Below are positions 8,801 through 15,520 of a DNA stretch of 64,000 bases, in pieces. Source of the stretch: FEN-1219 sp963713355 (GTDB lineage Bacteria > Pseudomonadota > Gammaproteobacteria > Steroidobacterales > Rariloculaceae). Position 1 is the stretch's first letter. Each line of letters begins with the position of its first letter. The notes below the pieces were generated by a model. That model did not search any database, had not been told where the DNA came from, and saw only the letters and a program-made list of their open reading frames with translations. The DNA is taken from NCBI GenBank assembly GCA_963713355.1, contig CAVQLK010000006.1, positions 186,001 to 250,000 of the forward strand, written 5' to 3'. The position numbers and the translations under genes are program-made.

Positions 8801-8876
8801 ACGGCGGAAGGTCCACGCGCCCGCCGCTGCGAGCGACCTTAAGATCGCCGAGAAAGTTGAGCGCGAGGGAGGCCAT
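5868..8876 (-). CDS. AfsR/SARP-like transcriptional regulator with BTAD, AAA ATPase and TPR domains
   Basis: A regulator of about 1,002 residues. The N-terminus (1-95) is an OmpR-like winged helix of the SARP type (LPPSRKTRALLAYLA, SLRWSLSKLRRLV). A BTAD helical domain follows (about 100-250), then an alanine-rich linker. Next is an AAA/STAND-type NTPase with Walker A GDPGIGKS (K315) and Walker B-like LLKFDDLQWSD near 395, then a long TPR-like array to the end. No LuxR helix-turn-helix is seen at the C-terminus. Such proteins use NTP and ligand sensing to switch DNA binding. The start at 8876 (MASLALNF) fits the family; upstream in-frame codons are not domain-like. It heads the leftward operon and is divergent from cysK-grx, so it probably controls both. 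Confidence 0.85.
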   Translation of the reverse strand: MASLALNFLGDLKVARSGGRVDLPPSRKTRALLAYLALTGRSFRREHLCELLWEIPDDPRGSLRWSLSKLRRLVDDETRERIVADRLAVRLDTSDVAVDVAALAAIAQGDLDEAPVEQLETAAAHYCGTPLEGLELPTFHDYSAWYMGERDRATGHQVRLLNALLKRLAAEPRRAVEHARTLVRIAPYDEKARATLIRLLVTLGLPDQAEQHYQMGSRLLKEAGATPTGELFRAWRGGPGASATVAAAAPAAAPARAARPALGPASGARAGSAPDEPPLVGRDAELDRLRAAVAATIEQRRCRAVLLLGDPGIGKSRLLDAAAALARDAGAVVLEAAAYEAESIRPFALFVDALRKVDPAAASAVFDRGESGNRDRLFERLAELIAARASTQPVLLKFDDLQWSDESSAAALHYVVRTSASSSVLVLLAARRDELRDNTPVTRALRELRHAGALEELDVEALGEDAVREIIGARAPQVDAARLSKECGGNPLLAIELARAEAAGESGQSLREVVQERLARFEADGGEVLRWAAVLAPRIDAASLARLTKLDWNTIGEALETAARHAMLVPADRGLRFSHELIARGIYDGIPPARRRTMHRRVAELLEQDSALEPERAADLAHHAAQSGDAALAARAMVSAGRLCLRFFANTEALALAGKGLQWVEQLPGAAERVCLTLELREVMHTAAPVADWEAAAREYAALAEAALDHGALSHARRGYFMASYVHWMHGHFESAREEILQSERVARSGGDEEHVVGIAEAARCLAMLERDLTHADAMLMEAQALAARKGMTHSAIPAALGMLRFHENKLDESVELFKEARTIARARGDRLDEFQANEYLAMIDLERGRPEAARAHCKTLVELGDKLREGSERPFAHALDALCHYALADDAAPLEAALKALRAADAKHRLAYTLTRAALLDVERGRPQDAIVRAGEALGYAEALDRATEIVLAHAALARARKAIGDTAGYAKHVAALKSLARVPVAQWARDRVAAVAPEAS

Positions 8877-8929
8877 TGGGCGTCGATTGTAGTTCCTGGC
8901 CCGCTGCTCCAGCCATCGCTTCGCCGTTA

Positions 8930-9004
8930 CCACGGGGACGGCGGCGAAAAACCACGGTCTCTCCCACGCGCATTGCCACGGTCCGCGCCCAGCATGGGCC
9001 CACG
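8930..9004 (+). promoter_or_regulatory. Array of five CCACG direct repeats between SARP regulator and cysK-grx
   Basis: CCACG starts at 8930, 8952, 8964, 8976 and 9000 on the plus strand, giving steps of 22, 12, 12 and 24 bases. The copies at 8952 and 8976 are identical over eight bases (CCACGGTC). The array fills the 155-bp divergent gap and stops 28 bases before the cysK-grx ATG. SARP-family proteins bind direct repeats on one face of the helix, so this is a plausible operator. An inverted repeat (8922-8927/8938-8943) overlaps the first copy. Confidence 0.5.
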
Positions 9005-9031
9005 ACGAACGCTGCCGGAAAGGAGAGACCG

Positions 9032-10537
9032 ATGGCTCGCTACGACAACATCCTCGAGACGATCGGCAATACGCCGCTCGTGAAACTCGGGAAGCTCGCG
9101 CCGCCCGGTGTGAACGTGTACGTCAAGGTCGAGTCGTTCAACCCGATGGGATCCGTCAAGGACCGCATGGCGCGGGCCATCATCGAGCGCGCCGAGCAAA
9201 CCGGCGAGCTGCAACCTGGGCAAACCGTCATCGAGGCCACGAGCGGCAACACAGGCATAGGGCTCGCGATGGTCTGCGCGCAAAAGGGCTATCCGCTCGT
9301 CGTCACGATGGCCGAGAGCTTCAGCATCGAGCGGCGCAAGCTGCTGCGCTTTCTGGGCGCCAGAGTCGTGCTGACGCCAGCCTCGGAGAAGGGTACGGGC
9401 ATGCTGGCGAAGGCCGTCGAGCTCGCGGCCGCGCACGGCTGGTTTCTCTGCCGGCAGTTCGAGAACGAAGCGAACGCCGACGTGCACTCGCGGACGACGG
9501 CGCAGGAGATCCTCGCCGACTTCGCCGGCGAGCGGCTCGATTATTGGGTTTCGGGATTCGGCACCGGAGGCACGCTGAAAGGCGTCGCGCGGGCGCTCAA
9601 GCAGGATAGTCCCGTGACGCGCGTCGTCGCGGCCGAGCCCGACAACTCGCCCGTGCTCGGCAGCGGCATCCCGCAGCCGCGCAGCGCCGACGGCAAGCCG
9701 AGCCAGAGCCATCCGCATTTCCGTCCGCACCTCATGCAGGGCTGGTCGCCGGACTTCGTCTCGAAGCTCACCGAGGACGCCGTGAGCTTGGGGCTAGTCG
9801 ACGAAATCGTGCCCGTGGCCGGCACCGACGCGCTGAAGCTCGCGCGCGACCTCGCGCGCCGCGAAGGCATCTTCGTCGGCACGTCGAGCGGCGCGACGCT
9901 CGCGGCGGCGCTCATCATCGCGCGCCGCTCGAAGCCCGGCACGAACATTGTCTGCATGCTGCCGGATACGGGAGAGCGGTACTTGTCGACGCCGTTGTTC
10001 CAGGACATCGGGGAAGAAATGACGGCCGAGGAGCTCGCGCTATCGCGCTCGACGCCATCGTGCCGTTTCGATGCGCCATCACCCACGGTTGCAGTGGCGC
10101 AGCCCGCCGCCGCGGTGGCGCCGCCACCGGCCGTCCTCGATCCCGAGGCCGAGCGGTTCTTCGATGAAGTCTTGCGCGACGAGCCCGTCGTGCTGTTCGC
10201 GCTCGAGTGGTGCGAGTTCTGCTGGTCCGTCCGCAAGCTGTTCGCGCGGCTCGGCATCGACTATCGCAGCGTCGACCTCGATTCCGTCGCGTATCAAGCC
10301 GGCGATCGCGGCGGCAAGATCCGCGCGGTGCTCGCGGCACGAACGGGCACGAAGACGATCCCGCAGGTGTTCATCGGCGGCAGGCACGTTGGCGGCGCGA
10401 CGGAGCTCTTCGAAGCGTGGCGCAGCGGCGCAGCGCAGGCGCTGCTCGTGAACCGCGGAGTGAAGTTCGACGCCGCTGCCGATCTCGATCCGTACTCGCT
10501 GCTGCCGAAGTGGCTGCAGCCGCGCAAGAGCGCCTGA
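9032..10537 (+). CDS. Cysteine synthase-glutaredoxin fusion protein
   Basis: A 501-residue fusion. Residues 1-~325 are a fold-type II PLP enzyme of the O-acetylserine sulfhydrylase group: NMGSVKDR-type lysine (K43), TSGNTGIG phosphate/substrate loop, and GTGGTLKG PLP-phosphate loop. After an Ala/Pro-rich linker (about 335-365), residues ~368-460 are a glutaredoxin with WCEFC (C394, C397), TIPQVFIGG (cis-Pro) and GGATELFEAW. A short tail ends PKWLQPRKSA. The enzyme would make cysteine or a related beta-substituted alanine, with thiol handling on the same chain. The ATG at 9032 has a clear GGAAAGGAGAG ribosome site. It is first in the rightward operon of the putative SARP regulon. A specialised PLP beta-replacement enzyme is possible. 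Confidence 0.88.
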   Translation: MARYDNILETIGNTPLVKLGKLAPPGVNVYVKVESFNPMGSVKDRMARAIIERAEQTGELQPGQTVIEATSGNTGIGLAMVCAQKGYPLVVTMAESFSIERRKLLRFLGARVVLTPASEKGTGMLAKAVELAAAHGWFLCRQFENEANADVHSRTTAQEILADFAGERLDYWVSGFGTGGTLKGVARALKQDSPVTRVVAAEPDNSPVLGSGIPQPRSADGKPSQSHPHFRPHLMQGWSPDFVSKLTEDAVSLGLVDEIVPVAGTDALKLARDLARREGIFVGTSSGATLAAALIIARRSKPGTNIVCMLPDTGERYLSTPLFQDIGEEMTAEELALSRSTPSCRFDAPSPTVAVAQPAAAVAPPPAVLDPEAERFFDEVLRDEPVVLFALEWCEFCWSVRKLFARLGIDYRSVDLDSVAYQAGDRGGKIRAVLAARTGTKTIPQVFIGGRHVGGATELFEAWRSGAAQALLVNRGVKFDAAADLDPYSLLPKWLQPRKSA

Positions 10538-10551
10538 GCGGGAGATCCACG

Positions 10552-11499
10552 ATGAGCGCTGAAACCGTGCCTGTCATCGACATCCGCGATTTGCGAAGCG
10601 GGGCCACGCAGCGCGCGATCGATTCCGCGTGCCGCGAGTGGGGCTTTTTTCAGGTGGTCGGCCACGGTATCGACGAGCGCACGCTCGCTGCCTTAAGGCG
10701 CGAGATGCGCTCGTTCTTTTCGCTGCCCCCGTCGGCCAAGCACGCGGTCATGCGCAGCGCAGAGAACCCGTGGGGCTTCTACGACCGCGAGCTCACGCAG
10801 CGCACGCGCGATTGGAAGCAGATCTACGACTACGGTCCGCCTGACGGCGGTGCGATCGTGCCGCAGTTGCCGAAAGAGCTGCCGGGATTCGCTGCTGCCA
10901 TCGCCCGGTTTTATGCCGAGTGCGACGCGCTCGCCTTCGAGCTCGTCGAAGTGATCGCGGGAAATCTCGGTATGCCGCCAGGCGCGCTCGATACGTGCTT
11001 TCGCCCGGCGCACACGAGCTTCTTGCGGCTCAACTACTACCCGCCGTGCCCCAAGCCTACGCGGCCGACGGGTCTCGCAGCGGTGCGCGAGGGTTATCTC
11101 GGCGTGAATCCGCACACGGATTCCGGCGCCCTGACGCTGCTGCTGCAAGACGAGCAGCCGGGTCTCGAGGTGTTCCACGACGGCGAGTGGCGCCTCGTCG
11201 AGCCGCGGGACGATGCGCTCGTCGTGAACATCGGCGACATCGTGCAAGTGTGGTCGAACACGCGCTACAAGGCCGCGCTGCATCGCGGGCTCGCCTCGGC
11301 CGACGCCGACCGCTTCAGCGCGCCGTTCTTTTTCAATCCGGCCTATAGCACGGAATACGCGCCGCTACCGTCGACCGTCGACGCGCAGCATCCGCCGCGT
11401 TACCGGCCCATCCACTGGGGTGCGTTTCGCGCCCGCCGTGCCGCAGGCGACTACGCCGACCACGGCGAATACCACTCGATCAACCACTACACGCGCTGA
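10552..11499 (+). CDS. Isopenicillin N synthase-like 2-oxoglutarate/Fe(II) dioxygenase
   Basis: A 315-residue protein of the isopenicillin N synthase/ACC oxidase-like family. The N-terminal DIOX_N part has VPVIDIRDL and CREWGFFQVVGHGI. The double-stranded beta-helix core has the iron ligands H188 and D190 (NPHTDSGALTLLLQD) and H244 (ALHRGL). The co-substrate pair R254/S256 (DRFSAPFFFNP) fits 2-oxoglutarate use. It starts 14 bases after the cysK-grx stop. Related enzymes oxidise amino-acid- or peptide-derived small molecules, so it may act on a product of the upstream PLP enzyme; this is inference from order only. Confidence 0.85.
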   Translation: MSAETVPVIDIRDLRSGATQRAIDSACREWGFFQVVGHGIDERTLAALRREMRSFFSLPPSAKHAVMRSAENPWGFYDRELTQRTRDWKQIYDYGPPDGGAIVPQLPKELPGFAAAIARFYAECDALAFELVEVIAGNLGMPPGALDTCFRPAHTSFLRLNYYPPCPKPTRPTGLAAVREGYLGVNPHTDSGALTLLLQDEQPGLEVFHDGEWRLVEPRDDALVVNIGDIVQVWSNTRYKAALHRGLASADADRFSAPFFFNPAYSTEYAPLPSTVDAQHPPRYRPIHWGAFRARRAAGDYADHGEYHSINHYTR

Positions 11500-11508
11500 G
11501 GAGTCACC

Positions 11509-12138
11509 ATGGCATTCATCGATACGATCTCTGCGAGCTGGGTCACGGGCGAAGCGTTCGCCATGTATGACCGGCAGCAAAAGCACTACGGCTACGTGCC
11601 GAACTACGCCACGGTGTTCTCGCATCGCCCCGAGATCATGCGGCGCTGGGCCGAGCTGCTGGCGGCGATCAAGCGCCCCATGAGCAAGCGGCGTTTCGAG
11701 CTCGCGACGTTCGTGGCCGCACACGAGCTGCGCAGCACGCTCTGCACGCTCGCACACGGCAAGGCGCTGCTCGCGTTCTTCTCGGCCGACGACGTCGTGG
11801 CGATGGCGCGCGGCAAGATACCTGCCTCGCTCTCCGCGGCCGAGGCCGCGCTGATGCGCTTCGCTCGTGCCGTGGCGCGCGACGCTTCGGCGATCACGGC
11901 CGAAGACGTTGCGGAGCTCAAGGGCTACGGGTACTCCGATGCCGAGGTCTTCGATATCGTCGCGACGGTTGCGGGTCGCGCCTTCTTCACGAAGGTCATC
12001 GAGTCGCTCGGCGTGGCGACGGATGCGCCGCTCGAAGAGATGGACGCCGAGCTTCGCGCGGCACTGACCGTCGGCCGGCCGGTCGAGTTCGTCGAGCCCG
12101 ATCGCCTCGACGACCCGGAGTTTCGCGCCGTCGGTTGA
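11509..12138 (+). CDS. AhpD/carboxymuconolactone decarboxylase-like protein with a changed CxxC
   Basis: A 209-residue alpha-helical protein of the CMD/AhpD superfamily, similar to peroxidase-related proteins. The usual Glu...CxxCxxxH site is present as E73...S76-T-L-C79-T-L-A-H83: the first cysteine is replaced by Ser while the second cysteine, Glu and His remain. It could therefore work only with an external thiol (a glutaredoxin or glutathione would fit) or have another activity. It begins nine bases after the dioxygenase stop and belongs to the same operon. A good ribosome site (GAGG) precedes the ATG. Confidence 0.8.
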   Translation: MAFIDTISASWVTGEAFAMYDRQQKHYGYVPNYATVFSHRPEIMRRWAELLAAIKRPMSKRRFELATFVAAHELRSTLCTLAHGKALLAFFSADDVVAMARGKIPASLSAAEAALMRFARAVARDASAITAEDVAELKGYGYSDAEVFDIVATVAGRAFFTKVIESLGVATDAPLEEMDAELRAALTVGRPVEFVEPDRLDDPEFRAVG

Positions 12139-12178
12139 CGATGCCCGTTCAAGCAGATCAGCCAGAGGAGGTGACGAC

Positions 12179-12607
12179 ATGACCGTCAAACACACAGGTG
12201 CTTGTTTCTGCGGAGCCGTGACGCTCGAGGTCTCGGGCGCTCCCGAAGCAATGGGGTACTGTCACTGCGCATCGTGCCGTTCGTGGTCGGCCGGCCCGGT
12301 CAACGCGTTCACGTTGTGGAAGCCCGACAATGTCAAGGTGACGAAGGGCCGCGAGGTCGTCGGCCGCTTCATGAAGAGCGCCAACAGCGAGCGGCAATGG
12401 TGCACGAAATGCGGTGGGCACGTGTTGACCCACCATCCCGTGTGGGGCATCACCGACGTGTATGCCGCGACGATTCCGAGCCTCGCCTTCAAGCCGGCGC
12501 TGCACGTGAACTACGCCGAGACGGTGCTGCGGATGAAGGACGGGCTGCCGAAGCTCAAGGACTTCCCGGCCGAGCTCGGTGGGTCAGGTGCGGTCCTGTC
12601 CGAGTAG
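12179..12607 (+). CDS. GFA-family (glutathione-dependent formaldehyde-activating enzyme/CENP-V-like) protein
   Basis: A 142-residue zinc-binding beta-tent protein. All cysteine clusters expected of the family are present: C9xC11, YC28HC30xxC33 and W-C75xxC78. Characterised relatives catalyse S-hydroxymethylglutathione formation or related thiol-adduct chemistry, but most GFA proteins have unproven substrates. The ATG is preceded by AGAGGAGGTGACG, one of the strongest ribosome sites in this operon. Its presence with a glutaredoxin fusion, an AhpD-like protein and an OsmC protein supports a thiol or reactive-electrophile theme. Confidence 0.85.
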   Translation: MTVKHTGACFCGAVTLEVSGAPEAMGYCHCASCRSWSAGPVNAFTLWKPDNVKVTKGREVVGRFMKSANSERQWCTKCGGHVLTHHPVWGITDVYAATIPSLAFKPALHVNYAETVLRMKDGLPKLKDFPAELGGSGAVLSE

Positions 12608-12679
12608 TGACGACGGCCTCGCAATAATTCGGCGTCGTGAACGCGCTATGCTCCGCGCGGGCATCCTAGAGTGCCGTCC

Positions 12680-12931
12680 ATGGCCACCATCATTCTCGAG
12701 CATCACTTCGACGGAAGATCGTTCGACATCGGCCGCTACAACGCTGCGCAGGAGCGCAACGCGCCGTGTCTAGCGATCCATGGCGTGCGGCACGTCGTGA
12801 GCTACGTAACGCCCGACGGTCAGCGCATGATTTGTGTTTTCGAGGCGCCCGATGCCGAGGCCGTGCGGCAGACGGCGCGCCAGCTCGGTTACAGCTTCGA
12901 CAGCGTGTGGACGGCGACCGTCGTGGCTTGA
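12680..12931 (+). CDS. Small single-domain DUF4242 protein
   Basis: An 83-residue protein with one DUF4242 unit: MATIILEHHF, then VRHVVSYVTPDGQRMICVFEAPDAEAVR. The central pattern matches both units of the tandem protein at 5334-5858. I chose the ATG at 12680 over the upstream GTG at 12671 because it starts directly with the beta-strand. It lies 72 bases past the GFA gene and closes the rightward operon, so the two operons flanking the SARP-like regulator both contain this family. Function unknown; metal binding is possible by analogy with SCO4226. Confidence 0.75.
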   Translation: MATIILEHHFDGRSFDIGRYNAAQERNAPCLAIHGVRHVVSYVTPDGQRMICVFEAPDAEAVRQTARQLGYSFDSVWTATVVA

Positions 12932-13012
12932 TCGGCACGTGCCGGCGTACCTGCCCGCCCAAAGAGCTGCGAGCGCCCGGACGTACTGCGAAGCCAATAG
13001 CTGCGGCCGGTT

Positions 13013-13996
13013 CTAAGGCTCGTTGACGGACAAGAGGCGATTCTCGACGCCGAAGATCTTGATGAGCACGGCGGCGCGCATCCACATGCCGTTGCGCTCT
13101 TGACGCCAGTACATCGCGCGCGGGTCTTGATCGACGGCCGGGTCGATCTCGCGGCCGCGTGGTAGGGGGTGCATGATGATCGCGTCGCGTTTCAGGCGCG
13201 CGAGCTCCGGCGCGCCGATGCTGAAGCGCGACAGATCGACGCTGCGCGATTCGCCGGCCGCCGTGTCCCATTCCGTCTGCATGCGCGTCACGTAGAGCGC
13301 GTCGAGGGAAGGCAGCGCCTCGTCGAGCCGCGTCGTCTCGGAGTAGGAGATGCGATGCTCGTCGAGGTGCGCTTTGACATCGGGCTGCATCGCGAACTGC
13401 TCGGGCGCGATGAACACGAGCCGCGCGCCACGGTAATTCTTCATCAGATAGCACAGCGAGCGTACGGTCCGGCCGCGCTTCAGGTCGCCCATCATGCCGA
13501 TGACCTTGCCGTCGATGCCGCCATGCTCCTCGAAGCTGCGCTGCAGCGTGTAGATGTCGAGCAAGGCCTGCGTCGGATGCTGATCGCTGCCGCTGCCGGC
13601 GTTGATGACGGGCACGGGCCGCGGAATGCCGTTCATGAGCTGCGCGGCCTGCGCGGCGCGGCCCGATTCCTTCGTGCGCATGATGATGACGTCGACGTAC
13701 GAGCTGAACGTGCGGATCGAGTCCTCGAAGCTCTCGCCCTTGACCTCGGACGACGTCGACGGATCGCGGATCTCGCTGGTCCGCATGCCGAGGATATGGC
13801 ACGCGTTGTTGAACGACAGGAACGTCCGCGTCGAGGGCTGCGTGAAGTACAGCATCGCCCTGCGTGTCGGCAGCAAGTCGCGCAGCGCTCGGGCGCCCGT
13901 GTCGGTCTTCGCGAGCAACCGGGCGCGCGTCGCCAACGCGCAGAGCTCGTCGAGCAACGGCCGCTGGAACACGCGCGGGTCGATGACGTGAAACAT
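13013..13996 (-). CDS. pyrB: Aspartate carbamoyltransferase catalytic subunit
   Basis: A 327-residue carbamoyltransferase of the second step of pyrimidine synthesis. The carbamoyl-phosphate site is QPSTRTFLSF (S55-T58). The second conserved block is GSDQHPTQALLDIYT, and HPLPRGREIDPAVD lies near the C-terminus. QEIRDPSTSSEVKGES-like sequence supplies the swung-in 80s loop with Lys. The TTG at 14023 would add nine residues; the ATG at 13996 gives a length nearer that of known catalytic chains. No pyrI or pyrC is adjacent. Ornithine or other transcarbamylase specificity is less likely from the motifs. It is monocistronic, divergent from the CMD gene. Confidence 0.88.
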   Translation of the reverse strand: MFHVIDPRVFQRPLLDELCALATRARLLAKTDTGARALRDLLPTRRAMLYFTQPSTRTFLSFNNACHILGMRTSEIRDPSTSSEVKGESFEDSIRTFSSYVDVIIMRTKESGRAAQAAQLMNGIPRPVPVINAGSGSDQHPTQALLDIYTLQRSFEEHGGIDGKVIGMMGDLKRGRTVRSLCYLMKNYRGARLVFIAPEQFAMQPDVKAHLDEHRISYSETTRLDEALPSLDALYVTRMQTEWDTAAGESRSVDLSRFSIGAPELARLKRDAIIMHPLPRGREIDPAVDQDPRAMYWRQERNGMWMRAAVLIKIFGVENRLLSVNEP

Positions 13997-14172
13997 CGGC
14001 GAGGCTCGCGTCGGCAGGACCAAGGTCTCGCTGAGGGCTTCGGTGGCGATAGCGGTAACCTCTTTGGTTGGAAACGGCGCGGCGTTTGCGCGAAATTGTA
14101 CGCTGCAACGCGGACGTGGTGTATCGTCTTTGCGGCAGCCCGGCTCAACATTAATTACTACGGAGTCAGCCC

Positions 14173-14868
14173 ATGCGAAGTCGCCTCCTCGTGACGTGGC
14201 TCTGCGGCTTGGGTTTTTTGCTCGCGGGGGCGGCCGATCTCGCCGCGCAAAGCACGGCGTCCTCGGCTGCCGCGGCCCAGGCCGATCCTACGGACCTCAA
14301 GCTCGCCGGCAATCGGTTTCCGCCGTTGACGTGGGCGCAGCTCACGGAGGAGCAGAAGACCATGATGCGCCACGTTCTCGATGGCCCGCGAACGGCGCCG
14401 AACGGGCCGTTCAACGTCATGCTGCGCGCCCCACTGATGGGCGACTTCGCCCAGGAGCTCGGGGCGCAGGTCCGCTTCAACTCCACGTTGCCGCCGCCGC
14501 TGCGCGAGATGGCGATCCTCATGACGGCTCGCCATTGGACGTCGCACTACGAATGGAACGCGCACAAGGCAGCCGCGCTGTCGGCAGGCCTCGACCCCGC
14601 TATCGTCGCGGCGATCGCGGCCGGCGAACGGCCGCGCTCGATGCAGCCGAACGAAGCCGCGCTGCACCGCTTCTGCTCCGAGCTGCTCGAGACGAAGCGC
14701 GTCGGCGACGACACGTTCTCCGCCATGAAGACGGCCTTCGGAGAGCAGGGCATGGCGGAGGTCATTTTCACGCTCGGCTACTACAGCATGGTGTCGATGC
14801 TGCTCAACGTCGACGAGCATCCGCTGCCTGAAGGCGTCGAGCCCGAGCTCAAACCGCTCGCGCACTGA
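14173..14868 (+). CDS. Secreted carboxymuconolactone decarboxylase-family protein
   Basis: A 231-residue protein with a signal peptide (residues 1-25, cleavage after LAAQ region) and a CMD-like helical domain. The active-site stretch is S124-H-Y-E127-W-N-A-H131, the SHYEWxxH form seen in decarboxylase-type members, without the redox cysteines of AhpD. It is followed ten bases later by a Tat-borne gluconate dehydrogenase-like subunit and a GMC oxidoreductase, so it probably acts with them on an exported-compartment substrate. Substrate unknown. The upstream gap contains TTGCGG and TAATTA hexamers 16 bases apart (near 14130-14160), a weak promoter candidate. Confidence 0.8.
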   Translation: MRSRLLVTWLCGLGFLLAGAADLAAQSTASSAAAAQADPTDLKLAGNRFPPLTWAQLTEEQKTMMRHVLDGPRTAPNGPFNVMLRAPLMGDFAQELGAQVRFNSTLPPPLREMAILMTARHWTSHYEWNAHKAAALSAGLDPAIVAAIAAGERPRSMQPNEAALHRFCSELLETKRVGDDTFSAMKTAFGEQGMAEVIFTLGYYSMVSMLLNVDEHPLPEGVEPELKPLAH

Positions 14869-14878
14869 AGCGCGCGCG

Positions 14879-15520
14879 ATGAAGCGCCGCCTGTCTCGCC
14901 GCGAGATGCTGCGCCGCAGTGCGGTATTCGGCGCCGTGGCGGCCGTTCCTGCGAACGTGCTCGCGCAAGCCGCGCGGGCAGCACCGTACGCGCACCTGAC
15001 CGCAGTCGAGGCCGCGACGCTCGAGGCGCTCGTCGCGCGGCTGATTCCGCGCGATGCGAACGGCCCGGGCGCGCTCGAGGCCGGCGCCGCGCGCTACATC
15101 GACCGAGCGCTGGGCGACGCGTTGGCGGCGCAACGACCTGCTTACGCAGCCGGCCTCGCGGCGCTCGAGTCGTACGCGCGCGTCATGGCCGGCTCATCGT
15201 TTGCGGCGCTGCCTTCCGAGCGGCAAGACGAGCTCATCGACGATCTCGAGCAGAATCGTGCGCCGGGCTTCACGCCGTCGGCGAGCACGTTCTTCGAGCT
15301 CGTGCTGGGGCACACGCTCGAAGGCACGTTCGGCGATCCGCATTACGGCGGCAACCAAGACTTCATCGGCTGGGCGCTGATCGGCTATCCGGGTCTGCGC
15401 CTCGCCGTAACGGCCGAGCAGCAGCGCATGAACGCGGAGCTCGAGCCGCTGCAAACCTCGGCCTACGATCACACGCAGTTCGACGAGCATCGGGCGGCGG
15501 GCGAACGCGATGGCGACTAG
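14879..15520 (+). CDS. Gluconate 2-dehydrogenase subunit 3-like protein with Tat signal
   Basis: A 213-residue protein beginning with a twin-arginine signal (SRREMLRRSAVFG) followed by a hydrophobic core ending VLAQA. The rest matches the small gamma subunit of flavin-dependent gluconate/sugar dehydrogenases (LTAVEAATLEALVARLIPRD, the GTFGDPHYGGNQDFIGWALIGYPG block). Such subunits carry the folded GMC flavoprotein across the membrane. The 3' end overlaps the GMC gene by 11 bases, which fits a stoichiometric complex. Confidence 0.85.
   Translation: MKRRLSRREMLRRSAVFGAVAAVPANVLAQAARAAPYAHLTAVEAATLEALVARLIPRDANGPGALEAGAARYIDRALGDALAAQRPAYAAGLAALESYARVMAGSSFAALPSERQDELIDDLEQNRAPGFTPSASTFFELVLGHTLEGTFGDPHYGGNQDFIGWALIGYPGLRLAVTAEQQRMNAELEPLQTSAYDHTQFDEHRAAGERDGD

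Noticed and set aside
908..8842. Long antisense or out-of-frame open reading frames (for example 908-1813 minus, 7898-8842 plus)
   Set aside because: They are rich in Arg, Ala and Pro, contain no domain, and lie opposite well-supported genes; high G+C makes stops rare in all frames.
12933..12944. Perfect palindrome CGGCACGTGCCG between DUF4242 and pyrB
   Set aside because: A 12-bp palindrome is present, but it is isolated, at a convergent junction, and could arise by chance in GC-rich DNA.
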